DNA from: an uncultured Eubacteriales bacterium
Lineage (GTDB): Bacteria > Bacillota > Clostridia > Christensenellales > UBA1242
Length of the DNA: 33,279 bases
Reading direction: 5' to 3'
Assembly (NCBI GenBank): GCA_949001935.1
Contig: CARJLX010000007.1
Location: forward strand, 1 to 33,279
In this document: in pieces, positions 14,560 through 22,810 of the stretch
Numbering within the stretch: the stretch's first letter is position 1
Layout: each line of letters opens with the position of its first letter
Program-made: the position numbers and the translations under genes
The notes under the pieces: model-generated
Seen by the model: the letters and a program-made list of their open reading frames with translations, nothing else
Database searches by the model: none
Told to the model about the DNA's origin: nothing

Positions 14560-14858
14560 AGAAGATATTAACCTTTCTATTCGGCAATCTAGGAATATTG
14601 ATATCGGCTATTTTAATGTCGGTTATCTCCTGGTTCCTAGTGCCGGTGTTTATAGATGTTTTACATAGTGGCCAGCCCTTCTCAGTTATTGTAAGTTTGC
14701 TACTGGGGATTATAACTGCAGGCTTTTATCTCTCGGCTGTCTTTAGTTCAGCGGGATTGATTAGTCGCGGAATAAAAGATAAGAAATGGTACTGGATTGT
14801 TTCAGGGACATTAGTCCTGGTGTTTGATGTAGTGTTGGTAATTTTAAATTTAGTTTAG
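14556..14858 (+). CDS. Three-helix membrane protein (100 aa)
   Basis: Hydrophobic segments at about 8-35, 43-69 and 78-100 with short basic loops (SRGIKDKKW). No family recognised. Size and place are compatible with a small assembly-machine membrane subunit or a holin-like protein. It may give the soluble ATPase its membrane anchor. Starts inside the previous stop codon (ATGA). Confidence 0.68.
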   Translation: MKKILTFLFGNLGILISAILMSVISWFLVPVFIDVLHSGQPFSVIVSLLLGIITAGFYLSAVFSSAGLISRGIKDKKWYWIVSGTLVLVFDVVLVILNLV

Positions 14859-14869
14859 GAGGAAGAATT

Positions 14870-15529
14870 ATGAAGTTTAAAGTTGGTGATAAGGTTAGGG
14901 TTATTAATGTTGAAAGGCATTGTCTAAATGAAACGAAAAATATGTTAGAAAGAGTATGCGAAATCAAAGACATATATAAATATGGAGATGGTTATTATGT
15001 TGTCTGGCAACCTGATAAAAAAGATTATTGGTATTTTAGAGAGGATGAACTTCAACCAGCCGATAAACGCAAGCGAGGCAGACCAAGAAAGGGCGAAGAA
15101 AAGAAAATGATAAATTGCACTCGATATACTTATTTAACAGATTGTCTAGATGATCCAGATCAAATGGCATGTGTTGTCCGTGCCTTCGTAGATTTTGTGG
15201 TTAGACAAAAAGGTCAGAAAATTGGTGTGGGTGAGGCACATATTAGAAAATTTGTAGAAAAAGTTTTCACAAAAATAGAATTCAACGAAAAAGAGTTTCA
15301 ACTTCTGAAAATTTTGCCAAAAGAGTTTAAGTACTTGGCAAGAAATCAAAATGGGAATCTTAACGCATTTACTACTAAACCGATAAAGAAAATACAAAAT
15401 GGTTTTTATATATGGGTGGAAAGTGATCTTGATGCAACAAAGAATTTAAAAATCTTTAACAATCTGTTTCAGTTTATCCAATACGACGATAAACAGCCTT
15501 ACGAAATTGCAAAATTAATGGAGGCATAG
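14870..15529 (+). CDS. KOW/SH3-like plus AT-hook DNA-binding protein (219 aa)
   Basis: The N-terminal beta domain (FKVGDKVRVINV ... YYVVWQPDKKDYWYFREDEL, about 3-62) resembles small SH3/KOW barrels. Next comes an AT-hook core G70-R-P-R-K-G75 in a basic linker (KRKRGRPRKGEEKK). The C-terminal domain (about 80-219) is mixed alpha/beta and unrecognised. AT-hooks bind the minor groove of A/T-rich DNA, which is plentiful in the element's ends. AGGAGG precedes the start. Possible role in replication, nucleoid-like packing or regulation. Confidence 0.65.
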   Translation: MKFKVGDKVRVINVERHCLNETKNMLERVCEIKDIYKYGDGYYVVWQPDKKDYWYFREDELQPADKRKRGRPRKGEEKKMINCTRYTYLTDCLDDPDQMACVVRAFVDFVVRQKGQKIGVGEAHIRKFVEKVFTKIEFNEKEFQLLKILPKEFKYLARNQNGNLNAFTTKPIKKIQNGFYIWVESDLDATKNLKIFNNLFQFIQYDDKQPYEIAKLMEA

Positions 15530-15874
15530 ATGAAATTGCAAGAAATATTTAGCAAAGATGATTGGAATCTTTGTTTAGAAAAAATAAAATCAAGAGATTT
15601 TTTTGAAATGTCATTTATCAAAAAGCCATACAAATTTCGCTTTTCTTTTCGAGAGTGTGAAAATGGACTTTGGAAAGATGATTTGATGACGGCTATTGAT
15701 GTTGAGTATAAGGTATGCGGATATTCTTATCCTATGCAACTTGACGAGTTGCCTAAATATTATGATGAGTTCTGTGCAGGAGTCAATAAGTTTTGGGCTG
15801 AGCAAGAGAAATTTGATAATGACAAAAGCGATAACAAAGAAGTGTTGAAAGGGCAACTATCTTTGTTTGATTAA
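15530..15874 (+). CDS. Small protein ending in a sliding-clamp-binding motif (114 aa)
   Basis: It starts directly after the previous stop with GGAGG inside the preceding codons. The body (MKLQEIFSKDDWNLCLEKIK...) is unrecognised. The last residues, G-Q-L-S-L-F-D, match the bacterial beta-clamp (DnaN) binding consensus QL[SD]LF at a free C-terminus. Clamp-binding peptides occur in Hda, MutS, polymerases and phage proteins that recruit or block the clamp. The protein may therefore recruit the host replisome to the element or restrain host replication. Confidence 0.68.
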   Translation: MKLQEIFSKDDWNLCLEKIKSRDFFEMSFIKKPYKFRFSFRECENGLWKDDLMTAIDVEYKVCGYSYPMQLDELPKYYDEFCAGVNKFWAEQEKFDNDKSDNKEVLKGQLSLFD

Positions 15875-15914
15875 AATTTAAAGATTTATAAAATTAACAA
15901 AAGGAGGTATAACT

Positions 15915-16112
15915 ATGAGGGCAGTGTCAGTTCAATCAATGATTTTAGAATTGATGAGATATAATGCCTGGGATCAGCAGGAATTTGCAAAGCATTTTGG
16001 TTGTGACCCTGCACAAGTATCTCGTTGGTTGGCCGGCAAGGCTACGCCAAGAGGCAATTTTTGTATTACATTAAAAGAAAAATATGACGAATTACCAGAA
16101 AAATTTGCCTAA
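15915..16112 (+). CDS. Small HTH DNA-binding protein (65 aa)
   Basis: XRE-like helix-turn-helix (about 20-48: QQEFAKHFGCDPAQVSRWLA then GKATPRG). AAAGGAGG ahead of the ATG. It is the last gene of the unit, next to the 520-bp non-coding end and the att site, so it could act as an excisionase-type or late regulator. That role is inferred from position only. Confidence 0.72.
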   Translation: MRAVSVQSMILELMRYNAWDQQEFAKHFGCDPAQVSRWLAGKATPRGNFCITLKEKYDELPEKFA

Positions 16113-16535
16113 AAAACTATAAAACAAGGCGAAATTCCTTGAAAAATATATAAAAACAATTTAAAATCATGATTTTAGCCTGACACCAAGTGCCATGCCT
16201 TTTTTTGTCTATAAGAGACCCCTCCTAAATTTTGGAATATCCTTAAAAAGAGGCGGGGGCTAAAGTAGCAAATTACTCTTTTAATAATTTTCATAATTAA
16301 AAATAAATTAATATTTTATAATTAATGAGAGAAATATATTTTAATCTAAGATATAAATAATTCCTTATATATATTATATATATATTTATAATATAGACTC
16401 TTTGCGAATGAGGTTGTTTTTCAAAAAATAGCAAATAGATCTCTTCGAACAGCTTTAATCATGTTTAGTGAAGAGGCGGCTATGCCGCAGGGCTGATAAA
16501 AGGGAATATGGAATGTCTAAATAAGAATTGCATAA
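16113..16535. other. Non-coding right end of unit 1
   Basis: No convincing gene. It holds CAAGG/CCTTG, a perfect 16-bp palindrome TAAAATCATGATTTTA (16162-16177), an extremely A/T-rich block (about 16290-16395) with TATAAT at 16387, then CTCTTC/GAAGAG and GCGGC-TAT-GCCGC. The part after 16399 could be a short transcript ending at the terminator at 16536. It is a candidate origin or regulatory RNA region. Confidence 0.45.
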
Positions 16536-16564
16536 AAAAAGATAGATATATTACCTATCTTTTT
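16536..16564. terminator. Bidirectional terminator next to the att site
   Basis: AAAAAGATAG, 9-base loop, CTATCTTTTT: a perfect 10-bp stem with A and T runs on both sides. The stop codon of the longer recombinase form (16551-16553) lies in the loop, so recombinase message made from the circular or tandem form ends here. Confidence 0.75.
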
Positions 16565-18080
16565 CCAAGTCTGCAATGATAACAAAATATAAGATATTTT
16601 TATAAATTATTAACTTTGGTTCGACTAATTTCGTATTGGTAGCCCCCAGGGGAGCAGGAACGAACCCTTGTCTATCATCTAAAGAGATCTCCATAATTTC
16701 TCTAGTATCCGTATTATTTCCATTTGATGAAGTATTAAGAATTACGATAACTTTTTTGCCGAGGATTATAACTTTATGTAAAATTGATTTAATTAACAAT
16801 GCTTTCTCTCTAGATTCTTCGCTTGCTGCAAGGCTGGCCAAGAATTGTGCAATTTCTTTTCCATTTGTTGCATAAAGAGGGTTAAGTCTAATATCTTTGA
16901 GTTCAGCCTCTAGGTTTGCCTTTTCTTCTAGAAGTGAAGTATTTCGAGTTTTTATAGTTTCATTGATAATGCCATTGAGAACTGCAGCAGTAATATTTTC
17001 TAATTCTTTGTCAATTTTCTTAATTTTCTCAAGGATGTAATCCTCGGCACTTTGAGATTTGTTATCTTCGATATAAGCGTCAATGTTTGAAGCAAGTACA
17101 TTAGATTTATCTGCATTATTAAGAAATTCGCGAATTTTTTCTAAAACAATATTTTCAACTAAATCTTTGTTGATTTTTAACTTGTCTTTTTTACAAACAT
17201 AGTAATAGTAGGTTTTGCTTCTGCCAGTTCCAGAACTGCCAGTCATTTTTTCGCCACAAGATCCACAGAAGATTTTGCCGGTTAAAAGAAAATCGCCTTT
17301 AGTATTAATTTTTGTATGATTATTAATTATTTTTTGCACTTTTTTAAAATCCTCCTTGTCGACAATTGCGGGAATTTTATTTTCCAATGTCATTCCAACA
17401 GCATTTATGGTTCCAATGTAAAGTGGTCTAGTCAAGATGTTGTGGACTTGGTGATGTTTAAATTTCCCACCTACTTTATTGGTGATGTGATTTGAGTTTA
17501 ACCAATCACTAACACTTTTGATACTTTTCATTGAAAGATAAAGTTCATAAATTTTATCTATAACCTCGGCTTCCTCTTGATTTATCACATAGCATTTGTC
17601 AACGACATCATAACCATAGGGGATTCTTCCACCAAGGAAGTGACCTTTCATTGCACTTTCTTTCATTCCGCGTTTAACTTTTTGTGCAAGTTCTACAGAA
17701 TAATATTCTGCAAGGCCTTCCAAGAGGCTTTCAAGCAGTATTCCTTCCGGATTGTCAGAAATTTTTTGCGTTGCTGAAACGAGTTTTACGCCATTTCTAC
17801 GCAAGATTGCTTTATTGATTGCACTATCTTCTCTATTTCTTGCAAATCTGTCGAAGGCATAAACAAGCACAATTTCAAAATTTCTTTTTTGACTATCTCG
17901 CAGCATAAGTTGGAAGTCATCGCGTTGATCGTTCCTGCCAGTCATAGCACGATCAATGTATGTGTGAATTATCTCATAGCCATTTTTCTTTGCATAATCT
18001 TCACAAACGCGAACTTGACCTTCAATACTTTGCTCGGTTTGTCGTTCGCTGCTATACCTGGCATAAATGACTGCTCTCAT
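16551..18080 (-). CDS. Large serine recombinase, junction (circle-type) form, 509 aa
   Basis: Identical to the copy at 22-1491 up to PAPLGAT. Here the frame reads through the middle att core into the right end of unit 1 and gains NTKLVEPKLIIYKNILYF and more, ending LEKDR, for 20 extra residues. This is the sequence an excised circle would encode. The stop sits in a terminator loop. Same R8/S10 active site and same three-cysteine zinc-ribbon region. Confidence 0.95.
   Translation of the reverse strand: MRAVIYARYSSERQTEQSIEGQVRVCEDYAKKNGYEIIHTYIDRAMTGRNDQRDDFQLMLRDSQKRNFEIVLVYAFDRFARNREDSAINKAILRRNGVKLVSATQKISDNPEGILLESLLEGLAEYYSVELAQKVKRGMKESAMKGHFLGGRIPYGYDVVDKCYVINQEEAEVIDKIYELYLSMKSIKSVSDWLNSNHITNKVGGKFKHHQVHNILTRPLYIGTINAVGMTLENKIPAIVDKEDFKKVQKIINNHTKINTKGDFLLTGKIFCGSCGEKMTGSSGTGRSKTYYYYVCKKDKLKINKDLVENIVLEKIREFLNNADKSNVLASNIDAYIEDNKSQSAEDYILEKIKKIDKELENITAAVLNGIINETIKTRNTSLLEEKANLEAELKDIRLNPLYATNGKEIAQFLASLAASEESREKALLIKSILHKVIILGKKVIVILNTSSNGNNTDTREIMEISLDDRQGFVPAPLGATNTKLVEPKLIIYKNILYFVIIADLEKDR
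16636..16654. repeat. Middle attachment site (attP-like junction between units)
   Basis: This junction joins the right end of one unit to the left end of the next, so it has the sequence the excised circle would carry. The core is flanked by inverted hexamers GGTTCG (16618-16623) and CGAACC (16661-16666), 49 bp end to end and centred on the core. This fits a serine-integrase attP with two half-sites. The sequence resembles a tRNA T-arm and acceptor end but has no anticodon arm. Confidence 0.85.
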
Positions 18081-18670
18081 GTTGCTTTGCTCCTTTGTAT
18101 AAATTCTTTTAATTGTTCGTAAAGTTGCCTCTCAAGGGGACTTGAATAAAATTTATCTCTAGGTTTTACCTCATCGAAGTGTTTTAGGCGATTTTCTGCA
18201 GCCTGAAAACTTACATTACAAAAACTGGCTAATTTTTGTGGTGTTGTGAGTTGCAGTTCTTGTATTATTACCATAGGCATTAATATTCTTGCAGAAAACA
18301 TATTGGCTTCGCGTTCAATCAAATTTTTATCATCTCCTATATGTTTGAGATATATGTGGCCAATCTCATGGCCAATGGTAAATCTTCTTCGGCCAATTGA
18401 ACTAGTCGAATCAACCAGGATGATTCTTTGTCCGTTAGCCTCAAAAGTGTATCCTTCATTCTTTTTGATTATTTTTTTAAGTTCTGGATGTTCAAGTAAA
18501 TATTTTTGCTTATCGAAAACTTTCCAGCCGTTTTGATTAATAATACCTTTTAGATCTAGGGGATAACTTGTCACATTATTTTCGATTAAAAACTGCCATG
18601 CCTGATCTCTGGTGTTGAAATAACCTTTTTTGCTAAGCTCTTGCTTATGTTTTTTATTAAAAATATTCAT
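18077..18670 (-). CDS. ImmA/IrrE-type zinc metallopeptidase (unit 2)
   Basis: Same protein as 1488-2081 (HEIGH at 101-105), coupled by 4 bp to the longer recombinase form. Confidence 0.88.
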   Translation of the reverse strand: MNIFNKKHKQELSKKGYFNTRDQAWQFLIENNVTSYPLDLKGIINQNGWKVFDKQKYLLEHPELKKIIKKNEGYTFEANGQRIILVDSTSSIGRRRFTIGHEIGHIYLKHIGDDKNLIEREANMFSARILMPMVIIQELQLTTPQKLASFCNVSFQAAENRLKHFDEVKPRDKFYSSPLERQLYEQLKEFIQRSKAT

Positions 18671-18702
18671 AAATGTATTGTTGACAAGTTTAAAAATTTA
18701 TA

Positions 18703-19329
18703 TCACTTCAGTTGCTCAAAATCTTTAACTAGGTCTTTTAGTGTTGGTTTAGAAATCTTTTTTTCCATTGTGGGGTATTCTCGATTGTAAAATGCTTTAA
18801 AAATCAAATCCAAGAATTCGTGAACTTTGTTGTCAACCTCAACTATCTCATCTTTTTGTATTTTTTCCTCTTCGGATAAATCTGGGATAAACATTCCGTG
18901 GCCAAGGCCATGTTTATTTCTTGCGTCTTGTATTTTAGCCACTATTTGGCTTATGTTATTGAGTCTAGCATTTAAAAGTAATTCAAGTTTTTGCTTAGAT
19001 AAATAGTACTCTTTGTAATTGCTTGTCGATGATGTGCTGTTTCTTAGAACATCGAAATTTTTTATTGCGTCGTTTTTTAATTTGTTAAGGCTAAAACAAT
19101 CCTTTCCGTTATCAAATAAATTAAAAATTTCAAACATTGCCGCTTTGGCATTTGTATCTAAAAAATCTCTGAAATATAAATTGTATTTTTTTAGAAGAGA
19201 AGTATTTTGATTTGCGTAGATTTCTTTTATGTAATAAACATTAATGCTTAAATCATTGGCTCGTTGAGTAAGCATCATAATCTTTTTTGTAAAGTTTTCA
19301 TGTATTTTTTGAATTTGTTCCTTCGTCAT
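18703..19329 (-). CDS. HEPN-like, AbiU2-like protein (unit 2)
   Basis: Same protein as 2114-2740, with the R137-x6-H144 motif. Two identical copies would double the dose of any defence or toxin activity. Confidence 0.6.
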   Translation of the reverse strand: MTKEQIQKIHENFTKKIMMLTQRANDLSINVYYIKEIYANQNTSLLKKYNLYFRDFLDTNAKAAMFEIFNLFDNGKDCFSLNKLKNDAIKNFDVLRNSTSSTSNYKEYYLSKQKLELLLNARLNNISQIVAKIQDARNKHGLGHGMFIPDLSEEEKIQKDEIVEVDNKVHEFLDLIFKAFYNREYPTMEKKISKPTLKDLVKDFEQLK

Positions 19330-19340
19330 TATCTTCCTTT

Positions 19341-19850
19341 TTAAAAATCAATATCGTAATCGTTAGTTTCTTCGTCAAGCATATGCTTAAACTTCAATAA
19401 TTGATTCCTGGATAATTTGTAATTTTTTATTCCTAAACCTCTTCCATAAACTGTTATGGTGTATTTTTCTTTTGTTTCTTGATGTAAACTTAACATTGAA
19501 CCTACAAAATGAGATTGTTTGAGAGATTCGATGTGTTCTTTAAGGTCAAGATTGACTAAATCTACAGGGTGTGGAAAATATTTACTGAATAACGACATGT
19601 GAATTCTACGAGCCGAAGTTTGAGGCTCTAATTCAATAGCAAGATATGCCAAATCCTCTAATTTTTTAAGACGTTTTTTAATTGTTTTTGCAGTGACGCA
19701 CATTATTTCAGATATTTCTTCATCATTTAGGTAGCAATAACCTTGACTATTGCAATGTTTGATTAATTCGACGCACAAATCTTTATCTTTCTCGGTGATT
19801 AGCTTTGAGTTAGTTATTGCATCAGTATTGGCCTCAAATCCAAAATTCAT
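19341..19850 (-). CDS. HTH regulator with shared C-terminal module (unit 2)
   Basis: Same protein as 2752-3261; YGRGLG...DIDF tail intact. Confidence 0.75.
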   Translation of the reverse strand: MNFGFEANTDAITNSKLITEKDKDLCVELIKHCNSQGYCYLNDEEISEIMCVTAKTIKKRLKKLEDLAYLAIELEPQTSARRIHMSLFSKYFPHPVDLVNLDLKEHIESLKQSHFVGSMLSLHQETKEKYTITVYGRGLGIKNYKLSRNQLLKFKHMLDEETNDYDIDF

Positions 19851-19861
19851 AGTTCTCCTTT

Positions 19862-20197
19862 TTAAAAATCAATATCATTTGATGAGTTGTCATCGTCTAA
19901 TAAGGCTTGAATTGCTTTAAGCCTTTTTTCTGTTAATTTGTATTTCTTTGGGCCACTGCCACGACCATAAATAACTATTGAGTTTTCTTCCATTGTATAT
20001 AATTTATTGCTAAAGAGATATTCAACAGGGACATGAAAAAAATCCGCCAATTTACTAATTGTATCTGCATCAGGCGTGACTCTTCCAGTTTCATAAAATG
20101 CATAAGACTGTTGAGATTTACCTATCTTTTCAGCGACCTCACTTTGGCTTAAATGGTTCATCTTTCTTAAGTTTTTCAGCTCTTTATTCTTAAACAT
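19862..20197 (-). CDS. XRE-family repressor (unit 2)
   Basis: Same protein as 3273-3608. With two repressor genes, the tandem array should hold itself more tightly repressed than a single copy. Confidence 0.88.
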   Translation of the reverse strand: MFKNKELKNLRKMNHLSQSEVAEKIGKSQQSYAFYETGRVTPDADTISKLADFFHVPVEYLFSNKLYTMEENSIVIYGRGSGPKKYKLTEKRLKAIQALLDDDNSSNDIDF

Positions 20198-20223
20198 ATA
20201 AAGATTTTACCACAATGTAGTAG

Positions 20224-20249
20224 TAAAGTAAATAATATTTAAAGTAAAT
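20224..20249. promoter_or_regulatory. Direct repeat TAAAGTAAAT x2 (unit 2)
   Basis: Counterpart of 3635-3660, in front of the second repressor gene. Confidence 0.45.
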
Positions 20250-20283
20250 TTTATAAATTTTAATAAAATCTTTATTAAAATGC

Positions 20284-20312
20284 TTGACATTAGTGCTTTA
20301 AATTATTAAAAT
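20284..20312 (+). promoter_or_regulatory. Rightward operon promoter (unit 2)
   Basis: TTGACA, 17 bp, TAAAAT; counterpart of 3695-3723. Confidence 0.75.
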
Positions 20313-20323
20313 TAGGCTAAATA

Positions 20324-20338
20324 ACTAATCATATTAGT
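20324..20338. promoter_or_regulatory. Inverted-repeat operator candidate (unit 2)
   Basis: ACTAAT-CAT-ATTAGT; counterpart of 3735-3749. Confidence 0.5.
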
Positions 20339-20353
20339 AAAAACGAGGTGTTT

Positions 20354-20560
20354 ATGTTGAAACAATTATTAAAGCAACAAAAGAAAACACAAAGTGAAGT
20401 TGCAAAAGCACTTGGAATAAGTCAGCAAATGGTGAGTTGCTGGTGTACTGGTAGATTTGAACCTAAAATCAGTCAGTTAAAATCTTTGAGTGAGATTTTG
20501 GGCGTTGATGTAAGCGTAGTTGTTGATAGCTTCTGTCAAAACATGGAGGTTGCAGCATGA
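20354..20560 (+). CDS. Cro-like XRE HTH regulator (unit 2)
   Basis: Same protein as 3765-3971; ATG start chosen over the GTG six bases upstream for the same reason. Confidence 0.85.
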   Translation: MLKQLLKQQKKTQSEVAKALGISQQMVSCWCTGRFEPKISQLKSLSEILGVDVSVVVDSFCQNMEVAA

Positions 20561-20760
20561 AAGATAAAAGATTGCCAACACATGAAGAATTACGAGCACA
20601 AGGTATAAACCTTCCAGACGAAATCCCAGTAGAGGAAATTATCTGGGATCGCGAAGCTGAAGCTGAACATAAAGTTATGATTATGCTACTTGCTAAACGC
20701 TTTCTTGAATGGAAGAAAGAGAAAGAAAGGCAAGAAAAGATAATAAAATTACAAGTTTAG
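20557..20760 (+). CDS. Small charged protein (unit 2)
   Basis: Same 67-aa protein as 3968-4171, coupled to the Cro-like gene. Confidence 0.7.
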   Translation: MKDKRLPTHEELRAQGINLPDEIPVEEIIWDREAEAEHKVMIMLLAKRFLEWKKEKERQEKIIKLQV

Positions 20761-20771
20761 GAGGTAAAAAC

Positions 20772-20963
20772 ATGAGATTATACGATTTTCTACAGATTCT
20801 TGAGAAAGACACAAGTGTAAGAATTGTTAATAAAAAAGAGGAAGTACTTGTGCCAGAAATAAAAAATTCTATTTTTAGTGAAGCTGCAAGATATTTGTTT
20901 ATTCCAATAGAATTAATAAAACTTGAGGATAAACAATTTGTGATTGTCTTAGAGTTAAGCTAA
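20772..20963 (+). CDS. Small protein of unknown function (unit 2)
   Basis: Same 63-aa protein as 4183-4374, behind AGGAGG. Confidence 0.72.
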   Translation: MRLYDFLQILEKDTSVRIVNKKEEVLVPEIKNSIFSEAARYLFIPIELIKLEDKQFVIVLELS

Positions 20964-20986
20964 AAAATCCCCACAAGGGCGATTTT
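20964..20986. terminator. Hairpin between convergent genes (unit 2)
   Basis: Counterpart of 4375-4397. Confidence 0.6.
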
Positions 20987-20995
20987 GAAAAAGAT

Positions 20996-21172
20996 TTATT
21001 TAATTTGATTTTTTTCATGAGTTAAGGCTTTGATAATCTTCGAGATATATAATTCGGTTTTTCTCAAATGTTTGTCTGAATACTTTTTAAGAAATCTATT
21101 GATACGCTGCTCAATTTCGAATAGTTCCTTAATGTCTTGATCAATATTTGCAATTTGGTCTTCTAGTTTCAT
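20996..21172 (-). CDS. 58-aa helical leftward protein (unit 2)
   Basis: Same protein as 4407-4583; AAGGAG ahead of the ATG and an extended -10 box at 21239-21247. Confidence 0.65.
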   Translation of the reverse strand: MKLEDQIANIDQDIKELFEIEQRINRFLKKYSDKHLRKTELYISKIIKALTHEKNQIK

Positions 21173-21318
21173 ATGTATCTCCTTATGTAAATTTCATCAG
21201 TGCAAAGCAATCGACTATGCCAAATACACTAATTAAAAATTATATCACAACAAAATATACAAATATGTAAAATGACAAAATAAGTCAAATTTCGACAAAG
21301 CAAAAAAGTGAGGTTATT

Positions 21319-21594
21319 ATGCAAAATTTAAATACTTATGAACAAAGTCTTGAGATGTTATATCAAGATCTTAAGAGAAAGGGCGAAAGCACCGAAAAAA
21401 AGAGTAAGACAAGTTCTTATTCTCCTTTCGGTGCTTTTTGCATTTCCTGGTGGAGTCATTCGGGCTTGCAAAAGTTGTATGTAAAAGACAGAGGAAGGGC
21501 TGAATTTATGTTTGAAAGACTTCGAAGAACTAAAGATCTTAAAAATTCACTTTGCATGTTATCGCAAGACGACTTGCTACTTAGGATCGGGTGA
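21319..21594 (+). CDS. Hypothetical 91-aa leader ORF with hairpin (unit 2)
   Basis: Same frame as 4730-5005; the long hairpin is at 21386-21437. Confidence 0.5.
   Translation: MQNLNTYEQSLEMLYQDLKRKGESTEKKSKTSSYSPFGAFCISWWSHSGLQKLYVKDRGRAEFMFERLRRTKDLKNSLCMLSQDDLLLRIG
21386..21439 (+). terminator. Long hairpin with T-tract (unit 2)
   Basis: Counterpart of 4797-4850. Confidence 0.55.
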
Positions 21595-21601
21595 GTTTGA
21601 A

Positions 21602-21757
21602 ATGAAGTTGAAATTAAAATATTGCATTTTGGGTTTTCCAGGGCTCTACGAAAAAGAAGTGAAAATTCAGCCACCAAAACATTACGATAATCCGCTCGTT
21701 GCATGGGAAGATCATGTTGAATTAATTCAAGTACTAAAACTAAAGGAGAAGTTATGA
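21602..21757 (+). CDS. Small 51-aa protein coupled to the Rep-like gene (unit 2)
   Basis: Same protein as 5013-5168. Confidence 0.6.
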   Translation: MKLKLKYCILGFPGLYEKEVKIQPPKHYDNPLVAWEDHVELIQVLKLKEKL

Positions 21758-22512
21758 ATAACATTTGGGAAACTTTTGCACCGGTCTTGTATTCAAAGAA
21801 ACTGACTGCAGATGAAAAGATTTTGTTTTTTGTGATTGACGCACGAAAGAATGCAGGAGGCTATTGTGATTCAACCAATCGTGAACTTGCAAAAGTTTTA
21901 GGCACAACAGAAAAAACAATTGCGACAAGGGTTTCATCAATGAAACGCAAAGGTGTTATTGGTACATGTCAAAATGTACACAAGCATAGAAGACAAATTT
22001 ATTTACGCTTTCCTGGTGATCCATCTCTTGCTAAATCTACACCTCCAACGGAAGAAGAATGTAAAAACAAATTGAGAGAGTTTGAACTGACTTCAACCAT
22101 GTTGTTTGTAAATGGTGTAGTAGTTGACTTAAAAAAAATTGCAATGCAGTTTAAGGCGGAAATTGAAAAACCAGCAGTAAGTAATTCGCCACAAACACCT
22201 GATCAAAAAGAGTTTGTTAGATTGTTTAAGCAGAAGTTCCCTAACAAAGCAATCAATTGCAATGTTGCAGATTATCCAGTTATTAATTACATGAAATTAA
22301 TCCAAGAGATTGAAAACAGTAAGCTTTTAAAAGATGCTGGCAATCTCACACTGAAGTGGTGTCTGGAGCACAGAGAGGATATTCTCAATGGGGTTTATCG
22401 CAAAATTTCAAATGCGTTAGACCAAATTAAAAACGAAAATTTTCAAGGTAGGTCGTATGCTGACCTTGACATCAATTCCTTATTCCAAAATATTGATGAT
22501 ATTCAAATTTAA
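21754..22512 (+). CDS. Winged-HTH possible replication protein (unit 2)
   Basis: Same 252-aa protein as 5165-5923. If it starts replication at a site in each unit, a tandem pair gives a linear template from which a full single unit can be copied out, as in CTXphi arrays. Confidence 0.65.
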   Translation: MNNIWETFAPVLYSKKLTADEKILFFVIDARKNAGGYCDSTNRELAKVLGTTEKTIATRVSSMKRKGVIGTCQNVHKHRRQIYLRFPGDPSLAKSTPPTEEECKNKLREFELTSTMLFVNGVVVDLKKIAMQFKAEIEKPAVSNSPQTPDQKEFVRLFKQKFPNKAINCNVADYPVINYMKLIQEIENSKLLKDAGNLTLKWCLEHREDILNGVYRKISNALDQIKNENFQGRSYADLDINSLFQNIDDIQI

Positions 22513-22556
22513 CAACAATTCCCACATATGGATTAACAAAAGGAGGAAAAACACAG

Positions 22557-22784
22557 ATGGCTAAAAATGGTAAAAAAAGATCAATCGGCAAGTTGATTGC
22601 TTGGATCGTTGTGATCATGCTATTGCTCGCAGTAATTGGAGTTTTAATTGCTGCTATATGCTATTCCCAACAAAATGGGATTACAACTGTCCAACAATTA
22701 GCGAATTGGTTTTCTTGGTTAGGATTCACTAGAACGCCACAAACGCCAGAAGCCGAAATAGTTAAGTCTGTAATCCGTGTTTAG
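22557..22784 (+). CDS. Small single-pass membrane protein (unit 2)
   Basis: Same protein as 5968-6195. Confidence 0.7.
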   Translation: MAKNGKKRSIGKLIAWIVVIMLLLAVIGVLIAAICYSQQNGITTVQQLANWFSWLGFTRTPQTPEAEIVKSVIRV

Positions 22785-22810
22785 ATAGGATTATGAAAGG
22801 AGGAAGAAGA

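Larger units (their letters stand above)
47..16635. mobile_element. Integrative element, unit 1 of a tandem pair (16,589 bp)
   Basis: First of two head-to-tail units. It is bounded by the left att core (47-65) and the identical core at the middle junction (16636-16654). Contents: serine recombinase, repressor/ImmA switch, Rep-like protein, three large membrane-anchored proteins and a Zot-like ATPase. No terminase, portal, tail, relaxase or lysin gene was recognised. This argues against a tailed prophage or a conjugative element and leaves an inovirus-like or other tailless virus, or a novel small integrative element, as the best guesses. Confidence 0.9.

Noticed and set aside
16255..16262. 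Inverted copy of TAGCCCCC near the right end, as an extra att site
   Set aside because: Only eight bases match the core and the flanks do not. Chance is likely.
16618..16680. A tRNA gene at the middle junction
   Set aside because: The acceptor and T-arm-like sequence is present, but there is no anticodon arm and the T arm is disrupted by extra bases. It is the att site only.
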